DNA from: an uncultured Eisenbergiella sp.
GTDB lineage: Bacteria > Bacillota > Clostridia > Lachnospirales > Lachnospiraceae
NCBI GenBank assembly: GCA_947626725.1
Contig: CANQTI010000036.1
Span: 1 to 12,321 of the forward strand
Length of the DNA stretch: 12,321 nt
Reading direction: 5' to 3'
The notes under the pieces: model-generated
Databases searched by the model: none
Seen by the model: the letters and a program-made list of their open reading frames with translations, nothing else
What the model was told of the DNA's origin: nothing
Translations under genes and position numbers: made by a program
In this document: positions 1 to 6,283 of the stretch, in pieces
Layout: the number at the start of each line of letters is the position of its first letter
Numbering within the stretch: the first letter of the stretch is position 1

Positions 1-406
1 CCGCCATCAGGGCCTGCCGCCTGTCCATCCGCATATCCAGCGGCGCGTCGAACCGGTAGGAAAAGCCCCGCTCCGCGCTGTCCAGCTGCCAGGAGGAAAC
101 GCCCAGATCCAAAAGGATCCCGTCCGCGCCCGTATATCCCAGCCCGCTTAAGACCGCGGGCAGATTGCAGTAATTGTCCCGCACGAGAATGACCCTGTCC
201 GCCGCGGGGGCCAGCCGCCTCCCGGCCGCCTCGATGGCCTCGCCGTCCTGGTCGATCCCGATGAGCTTCCCGGATGTCAGCTGTGCGGCGATCACGGAAG
301 CATGTCCGCCTCCGCCCAGCGTCCCGTCCACATAGATGCCGTCCGGCCGGATGGAAAGTCCCTCGATCGTCTCCTTCAGCAAAACAGATGTATGCGCAAA
401 TTCCAT
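1..406 (-). CDS. rsmH: 16S rRNA (cytosine-1402-N4)-methyltransferase RsmH, N-terminal part (cut by the window edge)
   Basis: RsmH (MraW) uses S-adenosylmethionine to methylate N4 of C1402 in the 16S rRNA decoding centre. The 135 codons present begin MEFAHTSVLLKETIEGL, the usual RsmH start. They show the SAM-binding loop GTLGGGGH (residues 28-35), the acidic residue ending the next strand (GIDQDGEA, Asp52), DLGVSS (100-105), RGFS (113-116) and DMRMD (124-128), all family signatures. The ATG at 406 is the first start codon after an in-frame TGA, and GGGAG lies 11 bases upstream. The gene follows mraZ after 33 bases, in the same reading frame as mraZ and with no further stop between, so both are almost certainly on one mRNA driven by the mraZ promoter. 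The C-terminal half lies beyond the left edge; full-length family members have about 310 residues. Confidence 0.96.
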   Translation of the reverse strand, partial: MEFAHTSVLLKETIEGLSIRPDGIYVDGTLGGGGHASVIAAQLTSGKLIGIDQDGEAIEAAGRRLAPAADRVILVRDNYCNLPAVLSGLGYTGADGILLDLGVSSWQLDSAERGFSYRFDAPLDMRMDRRQALMA

Positions 407-439
407 CCCGCACTTTTCTCCCAGCGGTCCTTGGCGGAA

Positions 440-874
440 TCAAAAGCCGAAATCCATGATATCCAGCCCTTCCGCGATATCCTCCATGGTCCCTTCCTGT
501 TCCTCCTCCTGCGCCCAGCGTTCAGAGTCCCAGATCTCGATGTGGTTCCCGGTCCCCACCAGCGTGACGTCTCGGGTGATCCCCGCCTTCTCACGCAGCT
601 TGGCAGGGATCAGGATGCGGCCCTGCTTGTCCACCTCCACTTCGGTGGCGCTGGCGAGAAACAGACGGACAAAAACGCGGTGGTCCCTCTTGTTGAGGGA
701 CAGGCCGCGGATCTTCTCGCCCACGCCGGCCCAGCCCGCATCATCGTACACAAATAAGCAGCCGTCCATTCCCTTCGTCACCACGAATTTATCTCCGAGC
801 GTTTCGCGGAATCTGGAAGGGATGATGAGCCTGCCTTTCGCGTCCAGTGTATGGTTGTACTCGCCCATATACAT
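440..874 (-). CDS. mraZ: Transcriptional regulator MraZ
   Basis: MraZ is a DNA-binding protein of the SpoVT/AbrB fold that forms a ring and regulates its own promoter and the dcw cluster. The 144-residue product has the two expected tandem AbrB-like motifs, DAKGRLIIPSRFRE (11-24) and DKQGRILIPAKLRE (82-95), and closely resembles Bacillus MraZ (MFMGEYQHTIDAKGR). The start is placed at the ATG at 874, giving MYMGEYNHTLD, because AGGTGG lies 8 bases upstream. A GTG at 886 would add four residues but falls inside that ribosome binding site. The C-terminus is acidic (AQEEEQEGTMEDIAEG). It is the first gene of the division cluster, followed 33 bases later by rsmH. A 10-bp-phased array of AAGTGG boxes in the leader, just past the promoter -10, is a likely autoregulatory operator. 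Confidence 0.96.
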   Translation of the reverse strand: MYMGEYNHTLDAKGRLIIPSRFRETLGDKFVVTKGMDGCLFVYDDAGWAGVGEKIRGLSLNKRDHRVFVRLFLASATEVEVDKQGRILIPAKLREKAGITRDVTLVGTGNHIEIWDSERWAQEEEQEGTMEDIAEGLDIMDFGF

Positions 875-882
875 GATGACAA

Positions 883-888
883 CCACCT
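883..888 (-). promoter_or_regulatory. mraZ ribosome binding site
   Basis: AGGTGG on the minus strand, 8 bases before the ATG at 874. It decides the mraZ start over the in-frame GTG at 886, which would overlap this site. Confidence 0.75.
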
Positions 889-1012
889 GCCGTTCGATGC
901 GGTCCCAAAGACCGGTTCCGCGGCAGAAAGCCTCCCGGCCCCTGCCGTCCTGCGAAGCGGTACGGGATATGTCACCGGCCTCCCACGCCCCTCAAAATGG
1001 GGCTCCGGTGAA

Positions 1013-1048
1013 CCACTTTATGACATTTCCCTCCACTTCGTACCACTT
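1013..1048 (-). promoter_or_regulatory. MraZ box array (10-bp-phased direct repeats)
   Basis: On the minus strand AAGTGG occurs at 1043-1048, 1033-1038 and 1013-1018, with a degenerate AAATGT at 1023-1028. All four sit on an exact 10-bp period, one DNA helical turn. MraZ is known to bind direct repeats upstream of its own gene: TGGG-based in E. coli and AAAGTG-type with 10-bp spacing in mollicutes. The match to the latter type, immediately ahead of mraZ, makes this a strong operator candidate. The array starts within a few bases of the predicted transcription start and lies downstream of it, a position suited to repression. The regulatory sign is inferred. Confidence 0.8.
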
Positions 1049-1055
1049 CATATCC

Positions 1056-1084
1056 ATCTTAGTATAAAAACACAGCTTTGACAA
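1056..1084 (-). promoter_or_regulatory. Predicted sigma-A promoter of mraZ
   Basis: Minus-strand -35 TTGTCA (1079-1084, 5 of 6 to consensus) and -10 TAAGAT (1056-1061, 4 of 6) are separated by exactly 17 bases. The implied start is near 1049, giving a leader of about 175 bases before mraZ. A better -10 hexamer, TATACT, overlaps at 1061-1066 but lies only 12 bases from TTGTCA. The element sits just after a terminator and just before the MraZ boxes, which supports its use. Confidence 0.65.
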
Positions 1085-1095
1085 GACTTTTTTGC

Positions 1096-1129
1096 AAAAA
1101 AAATATGCCCGGTTTCGTCTGAACCGGAC
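1096..1129 (-). terminator. Rho-independent terminator downstream of ychF
   Basis: On the minus strand an 8-bp stem with one G-T wobble (GTCCGGTT at 1122-1129, AACCGGGC at 1107-1114), with a 7-base loop, is followed by ATA and eight T residues (1096-1103). It lies about 200 bases past the ychF stop and 11 bases before the mraZ -35 box, separating the two units. On the plus strand the stem is followed by ACATTTTT, so it may also work weakly in that direction. Confidence 0.85.
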
Positions 1130-1217
1130 ACATTTTTCACGTTTATCCATATATTGTGTTTATTGTTTTCCGTTATACAAGATATTGATCCGTCTGTTAC
1201 AGAAGGGCGTCGGAATC

Positions 1218-1338
1218 ATGAAAAAATTATTACAGGATCCGCCGTGCCGCGGCCGCGGTTTTGCTCCGCGCACCTTATGCCGCCATGTTCCTCGCCGTCA
1301 TACACGGAACCGCACGGGAGCGCTCCGTCAGACATTGA
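1218..1338 (+). pseudogene. Possible small hydrophobic-protein gene, frame broken in an A-run
   Basis: This is a low-confidence call. On the plus strand AGAAGGG precedes ATGAAAAAATTATTAC, but the ATG frame reads into Arg/Pro-rich sequence that looks non-coding. The frame one base further on reads KNYYRIRRAAAAVLLRAP and then YAAMFLAVIHGTARERSVRH, ending at TGA (1336-1338). That is a basic N-terminus, a hydrophobic stretch and a basic tail, with mostly G or C in third codon positions. One A fewer in the six-A run after the ATG would give a 39-residue membrane or signal-peptide-like protein. It is convergent with ychF and overlaps its end by 11 bases. It could be a decayed gene, a phase-variable or mis-sequenced start, or chance in GC-rich DNA. 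I do not recognise the protein. Confidence 0.25.
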
Positions 1339-2425
1339 ACCGGAACAGGATCACGTCTCCGTCCTGCACCACGTAGTCCTTGCCCTCCATGCCCACCAGG
1401 CCCTTCTCCCGGGCCGCCGCCAGAGAACCCTGCTCCAGCAGGTCCTTATAATTGACCACTTCCGCCTTGATGAAGCCGCGTTCGAAATCCGAGTGGATCT
1501 TCCCCGCCGCCTGGGGCGCCTTCGTTCCCTTCCGGATCGTCCAGGCCCTGGTCTCGTCCTCTCCCGCCGTCAGGAAGCTCATCAGCCCCAGCAGGCTGTA
1601 GCTGGCCCGGATCAGCTTCTCCAGGCCGGATTCCTTCAGGCCCAGATCCTCCAAAAACAGCTGCTTCTCCTCATCGTCCAGCTCCGCAATCTCCGCCTCG
1701 ATCTTCGCGCAGACAGCGAACACCTCGCTGTCCGTTTCCTCCGCATAGGCGCGAACCGCCTGCACGCCCGCGTTGTCCGCCCCATCGTCAGCCAGCTCGT
1801 CCTCCGAAACGTTCGCGGCATAGATCACCGGCTTCGCGGTCAGCAGATTCAGCGTCTTAAAAACAGCCGCTTCTTCCTCATCCTTCGGCACATACTGGGA
1901 AGCAGGCTTTCCGTCCTCCAGCATCTCCTGGATGGCCTTCAGCATATCCAGTTCCTTCGCCTGGAGCTTGTCGTTGCGCGCGCCCCTGGACACCCGGGCG
2001 ATCCTTCTCTCCAGCACCTCCAGATCGGCAAAGATCAGCTCCAGATTGATGGTCTCGATATCCCGCAGCGGATCCACGCTGCCGTCCACATGCACCACGT
2101 TCTCATCCTCGAAGCAGCGCACCACATGAACGATGGCGTCCACCTCACGGATGTTGCTCAGGAACTGATTCCCCAGCCCCTCCCCTTTGGACGCGCCCTT
2201 CACCAGACCCGCGATATCCACGAATTCGATCATGGCAGGCGTCACCTTTTTGGAGTGATACATATCGCCCAGCAGCTTCAGCCGCTCGTCCGGCACCGCC
2301 ACGATCCCAACGTTGGGATCGATGGTGCAGAACGGATAATTGGCGGACTCCGCGCCCGCCTTCGTCAGGGAATTGAACAGTGTGCTCTTGCCCACATTGG
2401 GCAGACCGACGATACCTAATTTCAT
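1328..2425 (-). CDS. ychF: Redox-regulated ATPase YchF (OLA1 family)
   Basis: YchF is an Obg-related P-loop NTPase that binds ribosomes and prefers ATP to GTP; it is linked to stress responses and translation control. The 365 residues match the usual length. Visible are the P-loop GLPNVGKST (7-15), FCTIDPNVG (32-40), the G3 motif DIAGLVKGASKGEGLGNQF (70-88), and NVSE (205-208) in place of the GTP-specifying NKxD, as expected for this ATP-preferring family. A helical domain runs roughly 120-270 and a C-terminal TGS domain from about 282 to the end (AWTIRKGTKAP ... VVQDGDVILFRFNV). The ATG start has AGGAAGAA directly before it. The gene follows rsgA after 97 bases containing only a weak hairpin, so it may be co-transcribed or have its own promoter; I find no convincing one. 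Its transcript probably ends at the terminator near 1100. Confidence 0.98.
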   Translation of the reverse strand: MKLGIVGLPNVGKSTLFNSLTKAGAESANYPFCTIDPNVGIVAVPDERLKLLGDMYHSKKVTPAMIEFVDIAGLVKGASKGEGLGNQFLSNIREVDAIVHVVRCFEDENVVHVDGSVDPLRDIETINLELIFADLEVLERRIARVSRGARNDKLQAKELDMLKAIQEMLEDGKPASQYVPKDEEEAAVFKTLNLLTAKPVIYAANVSEDELADDGADNAGVQAVRAYAEETDSEVFAVCAKIEAEIAELDDEEKQLFLEDLGLKESGLEKLIRASYSLLGLMSFLTAGEDETRAWTIRKGTKAPQAAGKIHSDFERGFIKAEVVNYKDLLEQGSLAAAREKGLVGMEGKDYVVQDGDVILFRFNV

Positions 2426-2449
2426 TTCTTCCTATCCCTATCCAAAAAT

Positions 2450-2465
2450 CCTTGCATTCACAAGG
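2450..2465 (-). terminator. Weak hairpin between rsgA and ychF
   Basis: On the minus strand a 5-bp stem CCTTG/CAAGG with a 6-base loop is followed by ATTTTTGG; flanking A and T runs could lengthen the stem past one mismatch. It lies between the rsgA stop and the ychF start and may attenuate read-through. The stem is short, so termination here would be partial at best. Confidence 0.35.
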
Positions 2466-2522
2466 GTTTTTGCCTTTCTCTGTTTTCGTGCCGCTCTCTT
2501 TTACGCCCTTTTTACGCCTTTT

Positions 2523-3401
2523 TTATCGGTATTTTCTGCGGCTCTTCAGTTCTTCATAAAAAAGCCGGTACGTCTCATAACGCTCCCGTCCCAGTGCCCC
2601 CTCTTCCAGGGCACGGCGCACCGCGCAATCCGGCTCCGTCAGATGGCTGCACCCGGCGAAACGGCACCGATCCTGCCGGCTGCAAATCTCCGGGAAACAG
2701 CTCCCCAGCGCCTCCTTTTCCATAACAGGCAGCTCCAGGGAAGAAAACCCGGGCGTATCCAGAATCCAGGTGTTTTCCTCCACGTAAAGCAGTTCCGTAT
2801 GCCGGGTGGTATGACGCCCTCTGCCGATCCGTTCGCTGACCGCCCCCGTGTCCATCCGGACACCGCTCTGGAGCCGATTGATGAGAGAGGATTTCCCGGC
2901 GCCGGAAGGCCCGGCGACCGTGGTGGTTTTTCCCCGCAGAAGTCCGCGAATCTCATCGGCATCGGGATCCATCAGCGCGCTGACGAAGACGGTCGGATAA
3001 CCGGTTTTCGCATAACGGATGCGCACCGCCTCCATCGCCTTCTCACTCGCCAGATCCTTTTTGTTGAAAACCAAAACGGAGGGGATCCCCTGCCATTCCA
3101 TCATCACCAGAAAGCGGTCCAGCAGGGGAAAACTCGGGGCAGGCGAGGCCATGGCAAAAATCACCATCGCCTGATCCACGTTCGCCACAGCCGGACGGAT
3201 CAATACATTCTTTCGCTCCAGGATCCGGTCGATTACGCCTTCCTTTTCCGCCTCATCCAACACCGAAATCTCCGCCAGGTCCCCCGGCAGCGGTTTGAAA
3301 TTGTCCTTCCGGAAAATGCCGCGCGCCCTGCATGCATAGACGGCGCCGCCTGTATGCACATAATAGAGGCCGCCGATTCCTTTTATGATCCTGCCTTTCA
3401 A
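2523..3401 (-). CDS. rsgA: Ribosome small-subunit assembly GTPase RsgA
   Basis: RsgA (YjeQ/CpgA) binds the immature 30S subunit and hydrolyses GTP to promote late maturation of the decoding site. The 292 residues show the family's circularly permuted G motifs: G4 NKKD (113-116), G5 SAL (141-143), G1 GPSGAGKSS (164-172), switch region GRGRHTT (193-199) and G3 DTPG (215-218). An N-terminal OB fold covers about 1-65. The C-terminal zinc finger fits C-x4-C-x-H-x5-C with Cys246, Cys251, His253 and Cys259. The start is TTG, chosen because GGAGGG lies 7 bases upstream and the product begins correctly (MKGRIIKGIGGLYYV). That ribosome binding site runs into the prkC stop, which implies translational coupling. 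In many Bacillota rpe and a thiamine pyrophosphokinase gene follow rsgA; here ychF does. Confidence 0.97.
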   Translation of the reverse strand: MKGRIIKGIGGLYYVHTGGAVYACRARGIFRKDNFKPLPGDLAEISVLDEAEKEGVIDRILERKNVLIRPAVANVDQAMVIFAMASPAPSFPLLDRFLVMMEWQGIPSVLVFNKKDLASEKAMEAVRIRYAKTGYPTVFVSALMDPDADEIRGLLRGKTTTVAGPSGAGKSSLINRLQSGVRMDTGAVSERIGRGRHTTRHTELLYVEENTWILDTPGFSSLELPVMEKEALGSCFPEICSRQDRCRFAGCSHLTEPDCAVRRALEEGALGRERYETYRLFYEELKSRRKYR

Positions 3402-3404
3402 GCT

Positions 3405-5513
3405 TTATCCCTCCGGGGTAAAACGGACAGTCCGCTGTACCACCTGCTGTCTGCGCTCCCCCGGCACCGTCACGGTCTCCCCGTTCCCATTGATCTGTGT
3501 CTGCGCCGCTCCCTCGACATAATATTCGTATGTGATAGCCGCCGCAGGATCGTCCAGGCCGTGCAGATTCACCGTCGTGATCGGGAACGAACTCACCGTC
3601 GTCTTGAAATATTCCTTTCCGGACTGCCCGGTGATGGTCACCGTGCACTGCGTTCCTTCCCGATATTCCGGATCCAGATCCGCAGGGCTTTCCACCGCTT
3701 CCGTATACATATAAGTAGCCGCCGCGGGGCCGATGCTGATGCCGATATCGATGGCCGTACCCGGCTCCACCAGCGCTCCTACGGAATAGCTCGCGTAGCA
3801 GACCTTGCCGATAAACTGCTCATTGTCGTCATTCATATCCTTCTGTTCTCCCACCATCAGGCCGGACTCCGTCAGAATGGCAATGGCAGTCATGGGATCC
3901 TGGCCGATGATATCCGGCATAGGGATCCGGCTGTCCGTGTTGGGCCCCTGGCTGATGACGATGGACACCGTCGTCCCGGCCTCTGCCCGGGTATCGCCTG
4001 CAGGGCTCTGGGAAATGATCCGCCCCTTCTCTACGGTATCGGAATATCCCTCGGACTTAGCGACCTCAAATCCGTTCTTTTTCAGCGTAGCTGTGGCCTC
4101 CGCTTCCAAAAGACCCTGTACGCTGGGCACCGGAATACCGTTCTCTTCCTGCGCCTGTCCGCTGACCGTCAGCACAACGCGGCTCCCGGACGCAACAATG
4201 GCGTTTTCCTTCACATTCGCTGAAATGACATATCCCGGCTGTACCGCATCGGAATTTTCATAAACCACCTCAGGCGCCAGTCCCGCATTCCGAAGAGCTT
4301 CCACTGCCTCCTGTTCGGTCATGCCGCTCACAGCGATCATCGGCACCTGGCTGCTCTCCTGATCGGACTGAAATATACCCATGGTACGTCCCACCAGAAA
4401 GATCACCGCGCATCCGATGAGAATGGCGCCGATCACGGCCAGCACAGTGGTAATCCGCTCCATACGGGAATCCTCATAGGACTCCTCTTCCTGTACGCGG
4501 GTCTGCGTTTTTTTCTTTTTGGACGTGCTCTGGGTGCCGCTTCCGCCGCTGCTGTTCTTTTTCAACCGGATCTGCTCTTTTTCAGGTTCCTTCTTTCTGG
4601 TCTGCGTCTGCTTGCGGACCTCTCCCTGTTCCTTTCCCGCATTACGGGTCGCCATGCTCTCATCGGCATCCCCGATCCGCACGAAATCCTCATCCGGCGA
4701 CATCAGCGATTTCTTCAGATCCTCAATCAGAGCCGCCATCGTATGATAACGCCGATCAGGACTTTTCTGGGTACATTTCAGTACAATTTGTTCTACGGAA
4801 ACCGGTATCTCCGACACGAAATCCCTGGGAGAGGGCATCTGCTCCTGAATATGCTTAATGGCGATGGCCACCGTCGTTTCCCCGTTAAAGGGCACTCTGC
4901 CGGTGAGCATCTCAAACAGCGTGATGCCCATGGAATAGATATCGCTCTTCTCATCGCTGTAGCCGCCCCTGGCCTGCTCGGGAGACGTATAATGCACAGA
5001 GCCCATGACGTTGGACGTGATCGTATTGCTGGTCGCGGCCTTGGCAATGCCGAAGTCCGTCACCTTCACCTTTCCGTCCTTGGAAATGATGATATTCTGA
5101 GGCTTGATATCCCGATGTATGATATGGTTTTTATGCGCGGCTTCGATGCCCATGCACGCCTGGATGGCAATACTCACCGCTTCCTTAAAGGAAAGCCGCG
5201 CCTTTTTCTCGATATATTTTTTGAGGGTGATCCCCTCTACCAGCTCCATGACAATATAATAGACGCCGTTTTCCTCCCCCACGTCATAAACGTTGACAAT
5301 ATTGGGATGCATCAGGCTGGCCGCCGCCTGCGCCTCCACCCGGAATTTGGACACAAAATTCGTGTTTTCGGAAAACTCCTGTTTTAGAACCTTCACCGCC
5401 ACATGCCGGTTCAGTTTATGGTCTTTCGCTTTATATACATCGGACATCCCGCCGGTCCCGATCCTCTCCAGGATCTCATACCGGTCGCCGATCATCATTC
5501 CAATCCTGATCAT
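3405..5513 (-). CDS. prkC: PASTA-domain Ser/Thr protein kinase PrkC (Stk1/PknB family)
   Basis: This is a membrane kinase whose extracellular PASTA repeats bind peptidoglycan fragments and whose cytoplasmic domain phosphorylates proteins of division, wall synthesis and translation. The 702 residues are laid out as follows. The kinase domain (about 12-270) has GTGGMSDVY (19-27), VAVK with Lys41, HRDIKPQN (133-140, Asp135), DFG (153-155), a Thr/Ser-rich activation loop (TSNTITSN, 161-168) and GSVHYTSPEQARG. A charged juxtamembrane linker runs 272-352, a single transmembrane helix about 354-375, and three PASTA repeats about 388-452, 459-523 and 529-596. A tail of about 105 residues rich in beta-branched residues follows and is not a clear PASTA unit. 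The ATG overlaps the stp stop as ATGA, and AGGTGG lies 4 bases upstream. Pairing with stp directly upstream is the classic arrangement. M6 or M7 are possible alternative starts. Confidence 0.97.
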   Translation of the reverse strand: MIRIGMMIGDRYEILERIGTGGMSDVYKAKDHKLNRHVAVKVLKQEFSENTNFVSKFRVEAQAAASLMHPNIVNVYDVGEENGVYYIVMELVEGITLKKYIEKKARLSFKEAVSIAIQACMGIEAAHKNHIIHRDIKPQNIIISKDGKVKVTDFGIAKAATSNTITSNVMGSVHYTSPEQARGGYSDEKSDIYSMGITLFEMLTGRVPFNGETTVAIAIKHIQEQMPSPRDFVSEIPVSVEQIVLKCTQKSPDRRYHTMAALIEDLKKSLMSPDEDFVRIGDADESMATRNAGKEQGEVRKQTQTRKKEPEKEQIRLKKNSSGGSGTQSTSKKKKTQTRVQEEESYEDSRMERITTVLAVIGAILIGCAVIFLVGRTMGIFQSDQESSQVPMIAVSGMTEQEAVEALRNAGLAPEVVYENSDAVQPGYVISANVKENAIVASGSRVVLTVSGQAQEENGIPVPSVQGLLEAEATATLKKNGFEVAKSEGYSDTVEKGRIISQSPAGDTRAEAGTTVSIVISQGPNTDSRIPMPDIIGQDPMTAIAILTESGLMVGEQKDMNDDNEQFIGKVCYASYSVGALVEPGTAIDIGISIGPAAATYMYTEAVESPADLDPEYREGTQCTVTITGQSGKEYFKTTVSSFPITTVNLHGLDDPAAAITYEYYVEGAAQTQINGNGETVTVPGERRQQVVQRTVRFTPEG
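3409..3414 (-). promoter_or_regulatory. rsgA ribosome binding site, adjoining the prkC stop
   Basis: GGAGGG on the minus strand, 7 bases before the TTG at 3401. It covers the last codons of prkC and abuts its TAA (3405-3407). It is the main reason for accepting a TTG start. Confidence 0.8.
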
Positions 5514-6283
5514 ACATCCACCTCATCTTCAAACGGTTCCACGATCACCACGGAGATATTATCCCAGCCCCCGCGCTCATTGGCGCTCTCCACCAAATGC
5601 CGCGCCCGCTCTTCCAATGCAGCGTTTTCATTCAAAATGCCACATATCTCTTCGTCCTCCAGCATATTGGTCAATCCGTCGGAACACAAAAGAACTTTAT
5701 CGCCCGGCTTAACGGGCACAAAAAAACAATCCACCTTCAGATCCCGTTCCACGCCAACTGCCCGCAGGATGATATTACGGTCCCGGTGCCGTCTGGCCTG
5801 CTCCCGGCTGATGCCGCCGGTGCGCACCAATTCTTCCACGTAGGAATGGTCCTGTGTGATTTGTCTGATTCCCTCTTCATCCGCAACATACAGCCGGCTG
5901 TCACCCACATTGGCGACCACCAGCTCCTCTTCCGCAATGGAGGCCGCCACAACGGTAGTCCCCATGCCCGAATATCTTTCATCTTCCAGGGAGGTTTTCC
6001 AGATTTCCAGATTCGCCTTCTGAATTGCGTCCACCAGCGTCTGAGCCGTGCGCTCCACCACATCCTCCGGCAGTCCATCCGCATCGGGCTCCGTTTCTGA
6101 AGCCGCGCCAACGATCGTTTCCACTGCCATTCTGGAGGCATATCCGCCGCCGCGGTGACCGCCCATGCCGTCCGCCACAATGAACAGATTGTCCAGCACA
6201 CCGACGCGTTCCTGCGAAAGGTGCACATAATCCTGATTCATGACGCGCTTCATCCCGATATCGGTAATCGCATATGCTTTCAT
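5510..6283 (-). CDS. stp: PP2C-type Ser/Thr phosphatase (Stp/PrpC), partner of PrkC
   Basis: This soluble metal-dependent phosphatase reverses PrkC phosphorylation. Its 257 residues are close to the usual 240-255 and carry the PP2C motifs in order: RVMNQD with Asp18, ADGMGGHRGG with metal-binding Asp38 and Gly39, GMGTT (106-110), ANVGDSR (125-130), SDGL with Asp202, and GGWDNIS with Asp241. There is no signal peptide or membrane segment. The ATG overlaps the rlmN stop by four bases (ATGA), and its own stop overlaps the prkC start in the same way. The three genes are therefore probably translationally coupled, keeping phosphatase and kinase in balance. B. subtilis calls the orthologue prpC; streptococci and staphylococci use stp. 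Confidence 0.96.
   Translation of the reverse strand: MKAYAITDIGMKRVMNQDYVHLSQERVGVLDNLFIVADGMGGHRGGGYASRMAVETIVGAASETEPDADGLPEDVVERTAQTLVDAIQKANLEIWKTSLEDERYSGMGTTVVAASIAEEELVVANVGDSRLYVADEEGIRQITQDHSYVEELVRTGGISREQARRHRDRNIILRAVGVERDLKVDCFFVPVKPGDKVLLCSDGLTNMLEDEEICGILNENAALEERARHLVESANERGGWDNISVVIVEPFEDEVDV

Larger units (their letters stand above)
875..1327 (-). other. Intergenic region between ychF and mraZ (453 bases)
   Basis: Read right to left, the stretch holds about 200 bases downstream of ychF with a possible broken small gene on the opposite strand. Next come a rho-independent terminator, then, 11 bases on, a sigma-A-like promoter, the phased AAGTGG boxes, and a GC-rich leader of about 175 bases. 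Inside the leader a short inverted repeat (GCCCC, 7-base loop, GGGGC at 987-1003) could form a hairpin, but no T-run follows it, so it is not a simple terminator. I see no riboswitch or T-box signature. Confidence 0.7.

Noticed and set aside
778..975. Minus-strand GTG frame in the mraZ leader, a possible leader peptide
   Set aside because: A GGGAGG is nearby, but the frame runs out of phase into mraZ and its sequence is Arg/Ser-rich shadow sequence with no regulatory codon run.
1247..1258. 12-base palindrome CCGCGGCCGCGG downstream of ychF as a terminator stem
   Set aside because: A perfect palindrome with no loop and no adjacent T-run; the true terminator is nearer 1100.
1154..2419. Plus-strand open frame of 421 codons opposite ychF
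   Set aside because: It mirrors ychF codons over nearly its whole length and has no family features.
2426..2470. Promoter for ychF (TTGTGA, 17 bases, TAGGGA)
   Set aside because: The -10 matches poorly and the implied start would fall almost on the ychF ATG, leaving no room for a ribosome binding site.
2499..2518. Two copies of TTTTACGCC, 11 bases apart, downstream of rsgA
   Set aside because: Short and isolated, with no symmetry or promoter nearby to suggest a binding site.
2340..4223. Plus-strand open frame of 627 codons opposite the ychF start, rsgA and prkC
   Set aside because: It is antisense to three clearly identified genes, is rich in His/Arg/Pro as expected from the reverse of GC-rich coding DNA, and shows no recognisable domain.
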